From: Lingula anatina | Lineage: Eukaryota > Brachiopoda > Lingulata > Lingulida > Lingulidae | NCBI RefSeq assembly: GCF_001039355.2 | Contig: NW_019775567.1 | Span: 1-64,000, forward strand | DNA: 64,000 nucleotides | Direction: 5' to 3' | Shown: positions 25,508 to 40,304 of the stretch, piece by piece | Position numbering within the stretch: the stretch's first letter is position 1 | Layout of the letters: every line of letters starts with the position of its first letter | Notes under the pieces: model-generated | Seen by the model: only the letters and a program-made list of their open reading frames with translations | Databases searched by the model: none | What the model was told of the DNA's origin: nothing | Translations under genes and position numbers: made by a program

Positions 25508-28410
25508 GATACATCCGTCATTCCCCGCTTAAACACTTATTGTTTCACCGCAGTGTTAATCCACAAACATATGCATGACTAAAACGCTCTCCTCGACAAA
25601 CCTGGACGAGATTGGACGAATGGTATCTTTGTCACATACTCTGTCGGTTACTGATCAATAAAGTAGCCTAGCCTTTCAAAGACTCCCCGAGTTGTTTTGT
25701 TTTTCCACCAAATAGTGCAAGCAAACAATAGCGTCTATTCAGGTACAGCTGGCAAGCGAATTAATTGAACATTAATTAACGTTTTCGTCAGCTGGGCTGA
25801 AAAGATAGTTATCGATGCAGCCTGACAAATCTATACCTTATCAAGTTAGATGCCAATGTTGGGGCATTAGTTATTATTATTATCAACACATTACACCCTT
25901 TTTTTTTATTCAGAACAGCTACTGCAGCATATTGGGCCACCTAACTACTTCCAGTGTTGACACTTTGAATCACGGACCAGTAGTGGTTTCTATTTACAGA
26001 ATTCTCCAATGTTGACAAACAGAAAGTTTTACTAATCGTGAATTGAAATGTAAAAAGCAAAAACCGCTTAGAGCTCTCTTTGTGTGTGTGTTAAGTGGCT
26101 ATCTCTTACATCTTGCAATCAATACTACAAATGTAGCAGCTGTTAGAGGAAAAACCTTCATAAGACACGTCTCTCATTATTTCATTTTTGTTGGATTTTA
26201 AGGACAAAAAGCCATGGATTTGAATCATTTTTCCGTTTATTCAATCTTCCCCCTTATCTGCCACTAATGGAGTAGAGGAACACAGTTTCCGATGGAACTA
26301 AAAGTGAAACGAACTGGATTGTCTCGGTTACCTTTAAACTCCATTTTAACTAAGATTGATTGGTATTGAACACAACAGAAGACCAATACTACACCAGTTA
26401 CTGAACAAATCCAATCTTCTCATCCATGTTATACTTCAATGGAATATGTCTAGGATTAGGGAGGAGAATGTCTTCGAGTAATTAGATTTTTTTATTCCGA
26501 GGGTCGAGTACTTTCCTACTCAAAACCCTGATTGATGAATCTCAAAATAAGAATGGACATGCCTCGTGGCAATTTTTTTCCCAAAACAGTTTTTTACGAA
26601 TCTGAGCAACTTTAGACCAAATACCACAAAAATATAAACCTCAATGTTCATGCAAGCATCAATTCATGTAAGAATTGTCTAGAAGTTGTGACAAATACCT
26701 TGTATAAAAGCTACTAGTAGGTAACCATTTAACCCGTCCCTCAGCCAGAATTCCAGGCCCGTATTAACACCACATTAGCCACGGTATGTCAGTAGGAGGT
26801 CTGGATACATTGTGATACATTGTTGCAAATTGTATTGTGCCACTGTCACTGTTACAGATCGCTGACCAAATGAACTGGTCAATGAACCGACTGTATTGAC
26901 CAAATAACACCAATTATGGGCGTGGAATGTTTAAGCAAACAATAATGGCGTAATATTTGCGCCTGAGGTGAGGCGTGAAAAGATTAAATGTCAACTATTT
27001 GCCAAAACATCAGCCAGCTAAAGAATAATCCCAGGTTGGAAATTTTTCACACATAGCTCCTGGTTATGATTGGGGGTGACCAGAAAACATGTGAACTACG
27101 GAACAATTCACACTGCAGATCGTCTTCCAGTACTGAATACAGCTAAAAAAACTCACAGAGGGGATGATAGATACAGCTCTGCAAGAATTAGCTCTACAAA
27201 ATATACCACAATGTTGATTGCTTGTCTACATGCTGTGGATCCAGTTATGTATTGCAATCATCATCTCTTGTTCTGTGTGCAATAAATAGGTAATTGATTC
27301 TGGACCCAAACCAATCTCAAGGTTTGTTTTCGTGATGTGACTTCGGCCAATTTCTCTCTTTTCACTTGGCCCAAGTGCTCTTTTGCAGACACGCGTGAGG
27401 CAAACAAAGAAAAATTCCGAACTAATCAGCCAGTTGTTCCATATTTACCTCAACTGACTAGAAATATTTATCAATATTAGCATGGTGGTCATCCACTGCT
27501 GTGTTAAACCATTGTTAGTGGCTGCTATGGTTGAGTTAATGGGTCATGGACCATTCACCTTCTTTTGTCATACCTTGCATCGGGCAGAATCATATTTTGG
27601 GATGTTTTGCAAGTAAACATCCATCCAGATTTTAATTATTTAGTTCATATTTTTGCATTTAAATGGATTATTCTTGTTTACGTATTTGATACGATGCTAC
27701 AATAGCACTATATTTATCATATGTCAAAGAAATAACTTTTTTTTTCATACAGACAATACAGTTTTTAATTATATAAATTTTTCAGTTATTCAAAAAGAAA
27801 AAAATCAGAAAACAAAAGTTCGCCTTCACATTTCCCTTTAACAATAAATAAATACACTCCTGTAATTTTTGAGACCAATTCTTCTTTCCTCAAACAACAA
27901 AGGGCTTCCTATACTCTTTACTCCTACTTCAAGGGAACAAATACCGCTTTTTTATTTGACTTAAAAAAACACCGAGGGGAAGTAGTAAAATGGAGAAATG
28001 GACAGCGTGTCAATACTTCTCCATTAACACTGCACCCGGCTCAGGAAGATCACGACCACAAAACACTGGGACCGGTGGCTTAATTAACGGATTTCTGAGT
28101 TTTAATTCTTGGATAAACACCTGTGTGCACCTAGCTAGGGTCCACAGTGTGGAGAGGATGGAACAATTAGGAGACACTTCCATAGCTTCTGGAATTTTTC
28201 CACTAAAGACCACAAAAATATATACTGACATCTGTCTTGACATCTGTGTTGAATCTATTTAAAGAACTTTTTCTTGGACATCGTCCCCATGATACATAAA
28301 TCATTCAGGTTATAACTAAGTTCTTGGTTCCTATTCATATCATACTTTCATTTTTCAAAAATGCTTTTTCTTTCACCATCCTTCCCTCTTTTTCAGCTTT
28401 CACCTCTGTT

Positions 28411-28454
28411 CGTTCTCTCTCTCTTTCTCTCTCTTTTTATCTCTCTCTCTCTTT

Positions 28455-28490
<36 letters not shown>
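28411..28490. repeat. CT tract followed by a GT microsatellite
   Basis: CT-rich bases 28411-28458 with T interruptions, then 16 GT units (28459-28490). Confidence 0.94.
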
Positions 28491-28491
<1 letters not shown>

Positions 28492-28830
28492 TCCTCTCCT
28501 CTCCCTCCCAGTCACTGGTATTGTCTGAGGAGTCCTATGGCATATTGCATGTGGCACACCATCAGTCACAGCCCCAGGCTAAGGTGGACACAGATCCTCT
28601 TGGCTCCTCTGGACACCCCAGCCCAGCTCATTAGCAGTAATTATAGAACAATTATCACTGTATTGTGGCCAGTGTCAGGTGCCCCAGACACTGGGTGGAC
28701 AGTTAAGTTTAATGGCTAATTAATGATTTTACATGACCTGGGGCATTTTTAATATATAACTGCCTTTTTTGTCTTACTTCCTCTCATGTTGTATCTGTAT
28801 ATGTGATAACATTTGTTTACATCCTCTTTT

Positions 28831-28972
28831 AGGCCTGTAGCCAGGGGGGTTTGGGGGATTCAAAAGAACCACCCTTTTTGTCAGAAAAAGATCCATTCTG
28901 GACAAAATTTAATCTAAGTTTCATTGCAAAAGATCCCCTTTTTTCAAAAAAAAAAAAAAAAAGAATCTCCCT
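28831..28972 (+). mobile_element. Partial copy of the GGCCCGTAGCC-ended repeat family
   Basis: Begins AGGCCTGTAGCCAGGGGGGT, then TTCAAAAGAACCACCC and AAAAAGATCC, matching the layout of the copy at 43039-43219 and the inverted copy nested at 60479-60617. The second end is missing; the element stops in a poly-A-like run. A truncated non-autonomous element. Confidence 0.6.
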
Positions 28973-29020
28973 TTTGAAATTGCTGTCTTTCCCTCTTTAT
29001 CTCTCATGCACAAGAATACA

Positions 29021-29045
29021 CACACATACACACACACACACACAA
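29021..29045. repeat. CA microsatellite
   Basis: CA repeat with a single T interruption. Confidence 0.9.
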
Positions 29046-29657
29046 ACATTCGCACACCTCAGCCAGCTGACCGTACTGCCCCACCCACAAGGTCAGCCAG
29101 CGTGTCTCCAGTATTAAACCAACCCTTGTCAGTTAGCTATAATTATAGAACCATTATTACGGCAGCAGTCTCACAAGTCTTATAAGGAAGTGACAACTTA
29201 TGTCATTAGTGAATAAATACTTGTTTCACACTGTCTTACCATATTAAGAAAGCTTTCATTTTATTTCAATCAAAGTAGAATCTTGAAGTGAAGACAAACT
29301 TTTTTCATCAAATAAGCCCACCTAAGAGTTTTTAGGATGAGAATAAGATGCATTAAAAATATCTGAGAAGAATTTTAATTGAAATGTCATATTTGTAGAC
29401 AAAGATAATCTCTGACTCAATACCTCTTCTCCTTTCACAATATATATCCATAATACACCATAGCCATGTAAAGCCATTGTGGACTTTCCATTTTGGACAA
29501 ACCACAAAATAACAAACCCTGGACCAACAACCGCCCACACAGTGGTCAAGTGGTGGTCACTACTTCATAACATCATATCACAGCCAAAACACTGTCTGTC
29601 ACCCCTGGCCATGTCTTGGATAGAGTACAGATATCTACCTGAGATTACATCATAAAG

Positions 29658-29846
29658 CAGGGGCAGACAGAGACTGTCTTCTGGGTCTTCTGGAAAACAG
29701 TCAGAATTTTTGGAAGACGGTCACAATTTTTAAGTTTACATGGATGGGCATCTAATTTTCTCTGTCGGAAGATGGTCAAAAATGGAGGATGGATTTACAA
29801 AGATAATTTGGAAGACTGTCAGAAAATATCTCTGGATCCACCCCTG
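29658..29846. mobile_element. Degenerate MITE-like element with CAGGGG ends
   Basis: The left end CAGGGGCAGACAGAGA matches, inverted, the right end (reverse complement CAGGGGTGGATCCAGAGA). The interior carries repeated GGAAGA-GGTCA motifs (GGAAGACGGTCAC, GGAAGATGGTCAA, GGAAGACTGTCAG). Ends of the CAGGGGTGGATCCAG type are common in animal non-autonomous DNA elements. No clear target duplication could be read, so this is an old copy. Confidence 0.5.
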
Positions 29847-31995
29847 AAGAGCTCCTCCAAATGTTCACATCACTCACAAATATATATACTTACTGCCTGT
29901 CACTTCTCAATATCGTCAATGCTACACTGTCAATCACGTCAATCATCTTCTTATCGCACACCATACCAGATCAGAAGACGATGATCAAATTTCTCTCGAA
30001 TTTATATATACCATTGATATCCTGGCCTTACTCACCTGGCAATTCGTCAGATTGCTTCTAAAGATTTCCCAGACACAGCAAATGAAGTGTGCTCTAACTT
30101 ATTTAACAATCTCCGGGAAATACAGTTCGTGTGATTGAATTCCTAATCCTTATATTCTATCTCCAAGGTGCAGCTTACAGCGCTGCACTCCTGGGGTGGA
30201 TTTACAAGAGGTCTGACGTCAGATAAAAACCTACTGCCATGCTGAACACAGCAAAGAGAGGAAAAGTGGAGTTATTCTGTTGAATAAGGAACTAATCTGG
30301 CAGAAAAACATTTCCCCATCTCACTGATTTCTTGGATTAAAATCCCCCTATCTTGTCCTCCACATGGTGGCATCTCTGCGGTAGTAGCGTCTGCTTTGAT
30401 TTTGACGGCTTAACTAAGTGTATTGAAAAGTGCTTTGGTCACAATCAATCTGGTCTTGTTAATGTATTGTTTATTAATTATCCAGACTTCATATATAACC
30501 CAATAAGGCCCCTACTGAGTATTCTAAGAAATTAACAGGAGAAAATCTGATCTAGGGCCTGGAGATTTTTAATGAGCTGATGATTACAGACCAAAGATGC
30601 CTTCTCCCAAATCCCTCCGAGTAATGACTCTTGCTGTAGTAATTAAAAGTTGAACAATATTAGTCCGTAGATAATGCATATTCTTTTGACTGCGGTCTTT
30701 GCAGATCCTGCGCCACCAGAGGATTGACGAGATGTGATTCATGGACTGATCATCCAAAAAGCTCTTTAATTAAGACATCACAAAGGTAGTGATGGGCACT
30801 AACGAGGTTTAACCCATGTTAAGCAGTGATTAAAGGCAAAATTTGCGTATCATTTTTAATACGTACAAGGCTGCTCATTGTTAGGCATTATACACATCAA
30901 TTTCATGGTCAAACATACGAGTGAATAAAAAGGAAATGTGATTTTATTCAAAACGGCGTACTTCACATCTGGGCAGCAGCTATAGATTTTGTGAAGCTTC
31001 AAGAGGCAAAATTTGTTCTGAATAAAATTTCATGTCCACTTTTTCCATTGTGGTCTGACACATCATGAAAGTTAGTACTACACATTAAATAGAAACCACA
31101 GAGCTAGATTCAGAGAATTAACTAACATGCACGTTATGAGAAATAATGCCAATTTTGTTAAAGGGCAAATGTTGCCACAACCACACCACACTACACTTAA
31201 TGTCATCTTGTGTGGTAAAATAACAAAAAAATCAATGCAGGATGGTTGCAAACGAAAAGGCAGCCATAAATTTTGTCAATGATGATGGCCTGTCAGCAAA
31301 ATGAGAAAAATTGTCACCATCATTTAGATATTAGGTTCTATTGGTGACAATGCTTGTGACCATGCCCTCTTAAAAATATAATCATAATGGCAATTGATAG
31401 CGCTGATGGTACCCTCCTCAAGTACAGCCATCTGGGTGGCAAAAAATGCTTTTCAAAAGAAAAAGAATTTGTAACTTTAAACTGAGTCATCAATTTGGTG
31501 ATTAAAACTGTCAGCTAAATTTATTGTAACCAAAGTGTCAATAACCTCCATCTCCCAAAAAATCACCCATTATTTGCTAAATCGTCATCCATACCTCTCA
31601 CAAAATGCTTTTGACGGGTACTGAATTATTTTACACTAATGACAATTAAAAATCACTCCATCAAAATTAATAACAATATTTTTTTTGTAAAAACCATACA
31701 CAAAAGTTAGCAAAAAACCAAATGGTGCAGTCAAATTTCAGGTTAACTAAATTAGACCATCTAAGCTCTCTAACTGACTTATTCATATCATGCTTTATCT
31801 CAAGTTGCTTTTTTCTGCAGCAAGTTTTTTGCCTAAGCCAATAGATGCCTTTATCCCCCTTCAGATATTAAATTACTTAAGCCAATTGATAATGGCTGTT
31901 ATGTATTTAATGTCAAATCAGCTGTCATCAATATTCCACGTTTTTTAGTGGTAGGATGCTGACAGCAGTTGGGGGGTGGGGGCAATAAAATGCAT

Positions 31996-31996
<1 letters not shown>

Positions 31997-32026
<30 letters not shown>
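31997..32026. repeat. CA microsatellite, about 15 units
   Basis: Uninterrupted CA repeat preceded by a G-rich stretch. Confidence 0.95.
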
Positions 32027-32027
<1 letters not shown>

Positions 32028-35000
32028 TGTATTACCCTACACTGGACAAGTTAAAATCCTCATAAAAACAATAAAAAAGAGAAGTAGCAATCTTTTTCAC
32101 GTACCATGTCTGTCAAAGTGGCAGAAGATGTGATTGATTGGAGACAGTAGCGGTATGTCAAGGACAGAGACAGAGGTGACGACCCCCTGTCACCTGCCTG
32201 CTCTCACCTGTCTGTATACCTGAGATGACAAAATAGTACCCAGGTGAAATATTTCTGTTCACAGTGACAGGATTAGGGGGCTCACAGGTTCCCCAACAAG
32301 ATTTCAGGCAGATATTGATCCAAAATTAAAGACTGAAAAACTTTGTCAACTTTGAGCGCAAAATAAATCAAAAGTGGTCCATTAACTGAACTGCTGTTGC
32401 TGCCTTATCCAAATTATGAAAATCCAAATGTTAAAAAAATTATTCAAAATATCAAGAAAAATGGACAGCAAGTTCAGACTCATTTTTAGACAGAATCCAT
32501 TTTCGACACTATCCAAAGAGTGGTGAACCAACACTTCACAGCATTTCCTACCAACACATCAACATTCTGTTTATCTCAGGTATGTCTATTTGAATACAGG
32601 ATTGAGCTGACTTCACTTTTGGCAGATTGAGGTTTGTACTGTCAAGGTAGTCAGTCTCATATGTCCAAACAGGTGACCACAATATCTGTCCCCTACCTGT
32701 ACTTATGTCCCTTCAAAATATGATGAAAAAACACTTTTTTGTTGTTTGATAATTGTCATTTTTTGTGGTGACAGGGAGTTGCTCAGACACCTTATGTCAG
32801 GTCGCTATCTCGAATCGTACCCAAATTTATATATAAAATATATACGGAAATGACATAATTATCATAAATACGTATAAAACTCACCAAGTAATATGAATAA
32901 AATATGTCCGTTTAAACAGTGTGAAATAATAACTCTCCTGGTGGCAGCTGTTGCGTGACGATTATTAATGTTCAATCATTTCTGGACTGAGAACCATTAA
33001 TGTTACTTTGAAAGGGGAGAAAACAGTCCTCAATAGTTCTTATGATCTATGTCCTGTCTGCGGTGATGATTTGTGTATCTAAAAAGATCTTCTAAATACA
33101 TGCATATTTATTGCTCATAAATCATTATAGGTTAAGATTTCATTCAGTCTGACCAGTAAACCAATTATGGATTCAAAGCATAGGCTTAGCATATTACATT
33201 TTCCCCAAGTTGGTAAAGATAAACAGGATAAAAATTCAGCAATTTATCATTTCTTTGAAAAAGATTTTACTTATTTTTTTAAAGAATTAGAAATGGCAAT
33301 CCAGACTCCAGAGAGTAACAGTTCCTTTTCCAGGAAACATCTTAAGCACTAAAAACCGATTTTCCTATTTTTTCTCTAATTTTAACAGACCTGCCCCTAA
33401 CCTGTATGTTTAATATGTGGCACTTTTACGAGGACTTCTCCATCACTGCAGACGTAACCTTTTAACAGAGCAGCCACTATAACATCTCGTCTAGTAGAAC
33501 ACGGGATAACATAAGCCCTCTTTTTTCTACGATTTTTTACTGGGTGTGGTAGCACCTTCACATTTATCATATTTTATATTGAGTATTTTAAATTTCCAAC
33601 AAACCCAACTTTTGGCTGGTATAGGTCTGCTCTGAATCAAAAATTTGATTTAAATTCTATGCCATCTCATATGCTGGGTCAATTAAGGAGGTAAAACAGT
33701 CCACATTTTCATAAAGAGAGCTTCTCCTCAGAAATAGCTGGCTACAGATCTGAGCTAGGTGTGGGGTAGCACTGACCATTGTGTTCAGGTAGGAAGGTAG
33801 CAAAGGATTGTGTTTGGTGTTACTGCTGAGATTGCTACCTGATTGTACTAAGGACATTGTTGTCCTCTCATTATGTGGGTATTAAGACTCTACTATTATA
33901 ACTTACACTTGTTGCTTTTTCATCATCAGTAAACCAAATTAACATGGCTTCATTCTTGTGGTATCTTGTAAAATACATATTATATCGAGTAAAAATGGTG
34001 TGTTGCTATCTCATTTAATGAATGCAGCTTGTGCTACAATAATTACAGAACAAACAACTGATCACCAACCCCCAGGTGCACATTTAAAAAAGGCATAAAA
34101 AACATATATTCCATTATCTGATAAACAGATAACTTCCACGCAAAATCACAGGTGTTCAGAAAAAAAAAAAAAAAAGAAAGCATTAGGCAACTTATTACCA
34201 TTATCTATCAAGTGCCTACAACACAGAATCTCCGGTACAGGTGAAAAAGTTGACTTTCTTTAATAACCCGATGCATTTTCATCCCTTTGCGAAGCATGTT
34301 TCTCAATAGGGGCCAATCAAGAGCTTATATTTGTGCAGATACAACCAACTGATTTCTCCCTAAAATCGTGCTTTTCCTGTTTTTTATCAGGGTGCATAAT
34401 CTTTTAGGAAATTGCTGAGGTGTTAGTTGGAGGAGTTTGTGGGAGATATACTTCATAAATATTATCTATCGTACACTTTGGAGGGCAAAAATGGACGTGA
34501 TACGGAGATGAAGTTCAAGATACAGACACTGTGCGTGAGAAATAATGAGATTATAAGTCCAAAACAATTTGTAATGACGTCCAATGAAGAGGTTTCTACT
34601 GATTATTGAAAACTGAAGGTTAAAAAAGGATTAACTGATATCTTTTAAAGACAACAGTTACATGAACATTACATATAGATGTTTACAGAGATATTTATTT
34701 GTTGTACAGATGCTAGTGAAAGGAGTAAACATTGAGTGCAATTACACCATACAGATCAACCAGATCATGTTCAGTGTGTGATGGAGGGAAACTCTCAGTA
34801 CCTCTGACACTGAGGGATATTTCAAACAAAAAAGCACCTGTACCATGTCTAGTTTTCCAAGCAAAACACTAGATTAATACACATCATGCATATCAAGTGT
34901 CCCACAAAATTTTTGGCATTTCATTTTCAAGCAAATGCCTGTGTACTTTCTAGGTTTTTTGGTGTTACTCAGAGAAAAGTTGTTTAAACATTACCATGGG

Positions 35001-38000
35001 AATCGGGGTGTGTTCAGAGGGGTCGGCACCTGTACATTGTCCAGCTGTCAGGGTGAAATTCTTGTCCAAGTGAAGATCAAACAGAGAGCAACTTATCTCT
35101 GATTGGACCAAATTTTCGGCCCTTCTCATCTTTTCCCCACTTCAAAACAAATCTATTAACTTCAATTGAAAGCCGGAGAATCCAGTGTCCATCTCTCTTT
35201 CAACAGTCTGCCAAAGATTAAAGAGGAGAGTGCTGGACGGTTATCTAGTCTTGCTGATTCAGTTGGTCAGCTATGGCATGTTATGAAATGACCGCTGGAT
35301 AGTTTTTCCAATGACCAGGGTCAAACGGACCGTTTTTCCCCCTTTTATTTTCCTCGCTTACCCACCTCCACTGCTTCCACTGTACGTTAAATATGTCTAA
35401 ATTCAAGCTGATTAATGCTTATTAAATGGTATTCAGATTACATTCTTAAAGCAGGTATGTTGTTTTTTCCTTAAAGTAAACAAAAACAAATAATTTACGA
35501 GTACTTACGTAACCCTGGTTAGAGAAGGAATTCATCTGGAGCTTAACTTGGTAACTTCAGAAAGCTTCAACAGGTATACCTTTTTAACAGAGATGACTAA
35601 GCTTTTTTCCCTCATCTTCAAAAGACTAGATCCAGATTTATAATTGACATTATAAAAGAATTACTCATTTATCACTAATGTAACTTTTACTACATTAATC
35701 GATATCTGTCACTTAAAATAATTAAATAAATAAAGTATGTATAAAAAACAACTTCAGTCATTTGTATCCTAATCTACCAATACATTGGAGTCAGGACTAA
35801 AATAAGATCACTTCCACCTCAACTCTCCACACCTCACTATTTGTACTGATTTGGTGTCAATTTTCAAAGGGAAGATCCATCATTCCCTATCTCAATGTAA
35901 GGATACAAGGCCCAACTCCCCCCTCCCTCTCCCTTTTTCTTCTCATTCAAGGTGACTGACATATTCAATCTTTTCTCCTGAGGTTCTATCACGGCATATG
36001 TAACAGTACAGCTTTGAAGTTGGACATATCAATTAAGAGGTTAATAAGCTGGTCAGTCGATCTGCAGAATTGATTGTGTTGGCCCCCACCTGGAGGGGGA
36101 TGGACAGATATGGACATTATGGACCAGATTTAGTTCTACCATTGTTCATATTCTGTCTACAAGGGGGGTTGTGATTTTATTAATCTTTATAAATAATGTT
36201 CTAAATAATTATTTGAAATTTTTCTGAATTTATTTTTCAGAAATTATTTACATACCCAAACACGTGTAGTATCTAATATGTTAATTCTGACCTGAACTCT
36301 ACCTCTTCCAGTAAAATTTTGTTTTCTTTTTAAGTTAATTGCATAGTGTTTTCCTGTACATATGAATTTTAAACTACAATATAATTTTTTGCCATTTATA
36401 TCCATACTCTTTTAGCCCAAGAGAGTTAAAATGTGCTGCAAGTATCTTTTTTAAAAATATCAAAATGTTATATTAAGAAGAAAAAAAATTAGAGGGGAAA
36501 ATGCTTCCAAAACCAATATAAACTTGCTTCCTTCATGTCTCAACATGACATAACCAGTCTGAAACTTGTTCATACTCTGTGATTAAGCCCTAGAATTCAA
36601 AAAAGAAAAAAAATATGAGAAAAAAACCCTTGATCAAGGTACCATACAGCATCATTAGACCATCTACAAGTCAACACCGTCTCTTCCTCCACAGGAAGCT
36701 TCATCATACTGAAAGATGAATCTTTTTACTGAGCAGTCAAGATGAGAAAACCCTGTGCCCCTGTTCCTGTTAACATCAGGTATAATGAGGTCTTTGATAT
36801 TAAATCTGAAATGCCATGATGCTGTAAATGGTCTCATAATAAGAAGACTCCTGTCTGGTAATGAACAAGGCTGACGGCTGGGGTGGCAGAGATCAAATGG
36901 TGGGATATATTCTAGGCATCTCTTAGATCTCCTTCACTCAGAGAGAGACGAGATTCTCTGTGATCTATGTTTTGATATTCTAGCGATGTGTTTGAATCTA
37001 GTCTCTCTGGAGTGCAGGCTATTTCTAGTATTTTAACCATCTCATACCAAACTTTCCATTTCCGTGAAAAAGAGGATATCGAAATTTTGATCTTGAATTA
37101 CTTGGACTCTTATTAATTACCAGGGGCGTGTCCTTTCTCATTACTTATATCAAAAACCATATTTCCATTTGTATACAGTATAGACTGTGTATCACTGGTA
37201 TTATGCAAACCTAGTATAAGAGCTATTAATGAGGGGTTTACTGATTTTAATTGATTACCCCCTATGAAGTCACACTTGTCAGGGCCGCACCATGATGTCA
37301 GAAACAGTAGAGCGCTGTTTACACAACATGGAGAGAGAGAGAGAGAGCAAAAAACAAACCAAATGGTACGTAGCTAGCTATAATTTCTCAACATTCATCT
37401 GGCCATTATTACATAATCAATTATGATATGTACTTGTATCAAGCTGTCGATTGCATTACTTCTGGCTGTGACTTATGACAATTAATTCCAAGTGACAGAC
37501 CGTTTGGATGGCAATCACCTCCAGTCTCTGGCGTGTAAATGTTCTTTATTAAAACTTTTACTCAAATACCTTCAGTTCAAAAGTATTTTAAGTCACAAAC
37601 CTTTTGAAACGGACACCTAGAAACACTTGAAACTGACAGACTGCAAGACTCACAGGTGTAAATCCTTCATGTTTAGAAACGTCAAAGATGAATGTCAGAT
37701 ATTGACCCTCTTCCTCTTTGGTGCAAGTTCTCAGTTTTACTTGATTTGCGATAAGTCAAACCACCAAAATATCCCTGTAACTGTCTATTGCTTTATTCTT
37801 TATTAAAAACAGACAGCTATAAAACACTGTGGCCAGCTAATCTGAATAACTGCCAGAGCATGTGAGAGGGCAGCATGTTCAGGTTCTTAAGAACTCTGCA
37901 AGGATAGGTATATCTACCTCACTAAAAAACACCGAAAGATACTAAATACCCATAAAGTCTAGAAAAAAGTGTATTAACATCTCTCCATAATACATCACAA

Positions 38001-39817
38001 ATCATGTGTTGAAGACCTTTGCAGGACCTTGCTAATTTCTAAGAATACACAGGTAATACATTGATATTAACTGTCACAGAATACATGGTAACAGATAACT
38101 ATAAACTATTCAAGACCACTCCGTACAAGACATCTATCACCTCTCCTCATGTATAGATCCATCATAAACAATAATAAAATTAGACTTCTCAGAACATTTC
38201 AGAGGTACCCATCAACTTCTGGGAACATCCAGGTAACAGGTCTGACAATAAACTTTGGGGAAATAAATAATAATATGTCTGCCCTCTGGTGCGCCTTTAA
38301 CAGCCAGCCAGCGAGGTTTTCAAGAACTCTACCAGTGCGGACCGATTACCGTGGGAGTTATGTGTGCCATAGATTGTCTGTGTTTGACAATTGCCTTCCT
38401 GTTCCCCGATTGTTTCACAGTGCCATGTAAACAGATAGGTGTTTTATCATCAATCAAGGTAAGGTAGAGTCAGTGCAGAGGCTTTCACCTGTTGCCTTCT
38501 TAATTAAGGTTCCTGTTGGGCTGAAACTGCTTATGAGGTGCACATGAACCATAATGTGTATCAACTGTTAGTTTTGTTCTTCATGCTCAAGTTGATTTCT
38601 CAAGTTTGTAGAATGTTTGGCTATAAATCTCAAGATAAAGGCCTAACAACATATACAGAGCATAATGCTAAATTAAAACGAATTTGACTGTAATTTCCAC
38701 ACTTTCACCTTCACTCACAGCACTATATCAAAACACATCCGCTGGATCAATTTTTTTGTGATCAGTTTTATCACAGTTGGATAAAACTCTTATCCCTCAA
38801 ATGACAAGGACAACACAGCGAAAACATGATGATCACGAGGTAAACACGCCCTTTCCCAGGGTTCGCAAAAGATGAAAAGAGCCCTAATCCTACGTAATGA
38901 TATCTGGATATCTTATTGATAGTTATCAAAAGATGAAAGAGTGCGACAATCCCATAATGCACAATGAGATAACCCATTCATGCCCAGCTTAGATATGATA
39001 ATGGAATAATTGAAGAATACAGAACAAATCGTTATTAAGTATGCTATCATGTATCCAGGGATATTGGTTCTGAGACTAGTGTTTAGGTAATTACCAAGCT
39101 TAAAGGGAGTGGTTAGATTAAGGTTGGGGGGGGGGGGAAGGGGGCAATATTCACTTTCATTTTTTTCCAATAGCCTTATTTTAACTTACTGAGTACAAAG
39201 TAAAGAACTTTTATTATTCATTGTTATAAATATAATATAGTTAACAGAGGCCAAGCCTGCACAAATTTACAAATATTAATTAAAAACTACAGAACAGCAG
39301 GATGCTGAAAAATTATCAATGACTTAGAAGCAATCCTATGCAAATTTAGGGCATTTAAATCAACATTAAAATCAACTTTTCATTCAAGTTCTTTACATTC
39401 ATCTTATAGCAAATATTCCATGTTCTATGTACAGGGACTTGCTTGGCCCAGTTCTCCATTACAAAGTGCCGTCTGTCACAGGTGTGCAGGAAACGAAGGT
39501 CGTCTGCTCAGCTTCTGCTCTTCCTTTTCAGCTTGTCTACATCTTATATTTGCTTTTAATCGCTCTAAATATTTGGTCTTATTAATTAGTTAGGAAATGA
39601 GATGTTTTGAGATACAGGTGTGCAAAATCCAAGAATATCAAATACTCTGTCTATATGTCAACTTTTGTTAATTTCCACTTGCTCCTCTGCATTCTACAAA
39701 TACTTCAAACACATCAATTAAATATTAAACACAGTAACTAACTTTAACCTACATATAAACAGTTTTCAAAAAAAATCCTTACAACATTAGCAAATAACAC
39801 TTTTGCTTATTTTCCAG

Positions 39818-39942
39818 ATACCTTGGTGCCAATATTACTGCTCGTATCATCCTGCCCCAATCAACAGATGCAGAAGGAGAAGTCGGTTCTCAGTACCTCA
39901 CTCTCTGGAATACCAGACTGAAGGAGCTACATCTTACAAGAG
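39818..39942 (+). other. Exon-like segment on the plus strand, unknown gene or lncRNA
   Basis: Flanked by a strong acceptor (TTTTGCTTATTTTCCAG ending at 39817) and a plausible donor (AAGAG/GTGAAA at 39943). The 125 bases between have more balanced composition than the flanks and are open in at least two frames. One frame begins YLGANITARIILPQSTDAEG, another IPWCQYYCSYHPAPINRCRR. No domain is recognised and there is no obvious partner exon. It may be an internal exon of a nested or antisense transcript, coding or not. Confidence 0.28.
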
Positions 39943-40282
39943 GTGAAAATTCCAGAGATTTTATCAGACAACACAGGTTTTAGGATAAAGGTGAACCTGC
40001 TCACAGCAGGGAGTGTATGTGTATGTAGATATATATATTTATACACAGAACTTCAAACTTTTAGCAGGAAACCTCTGCACAGAAGGCTTTGGGAGGGATT
40101 CGACGGAGGGGGAGCTGTGATAGCGCTCTGACATCCCAATATAAAATATGGTGATCTGATTATCAGCTCTAAATATGAGCTGCTCAGAGTCAAACTCAGT
40201 TAACATTTTAACATCAAACCTGGTCAAATATCAATTGACGCCCATTATAATGACGGAAATAATAGTTAACATTCAAAATGTG

Positions 40283-40304
40283 AAAAAAAAAAAAAAAAAA
40301 AAAA
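40283..40304. repeat. Poly-A run
   Basis: 22 uninterrupted adenines; no associated retroposon body was recognised. Confidence 0.92.

Noticed and set aside
28324-28719. 131-codon plus-strand open frame
   Set aside because: Its core is CT and GT microsatellite (Ser-Leu and Val-Cys runs), with no domain on either side.
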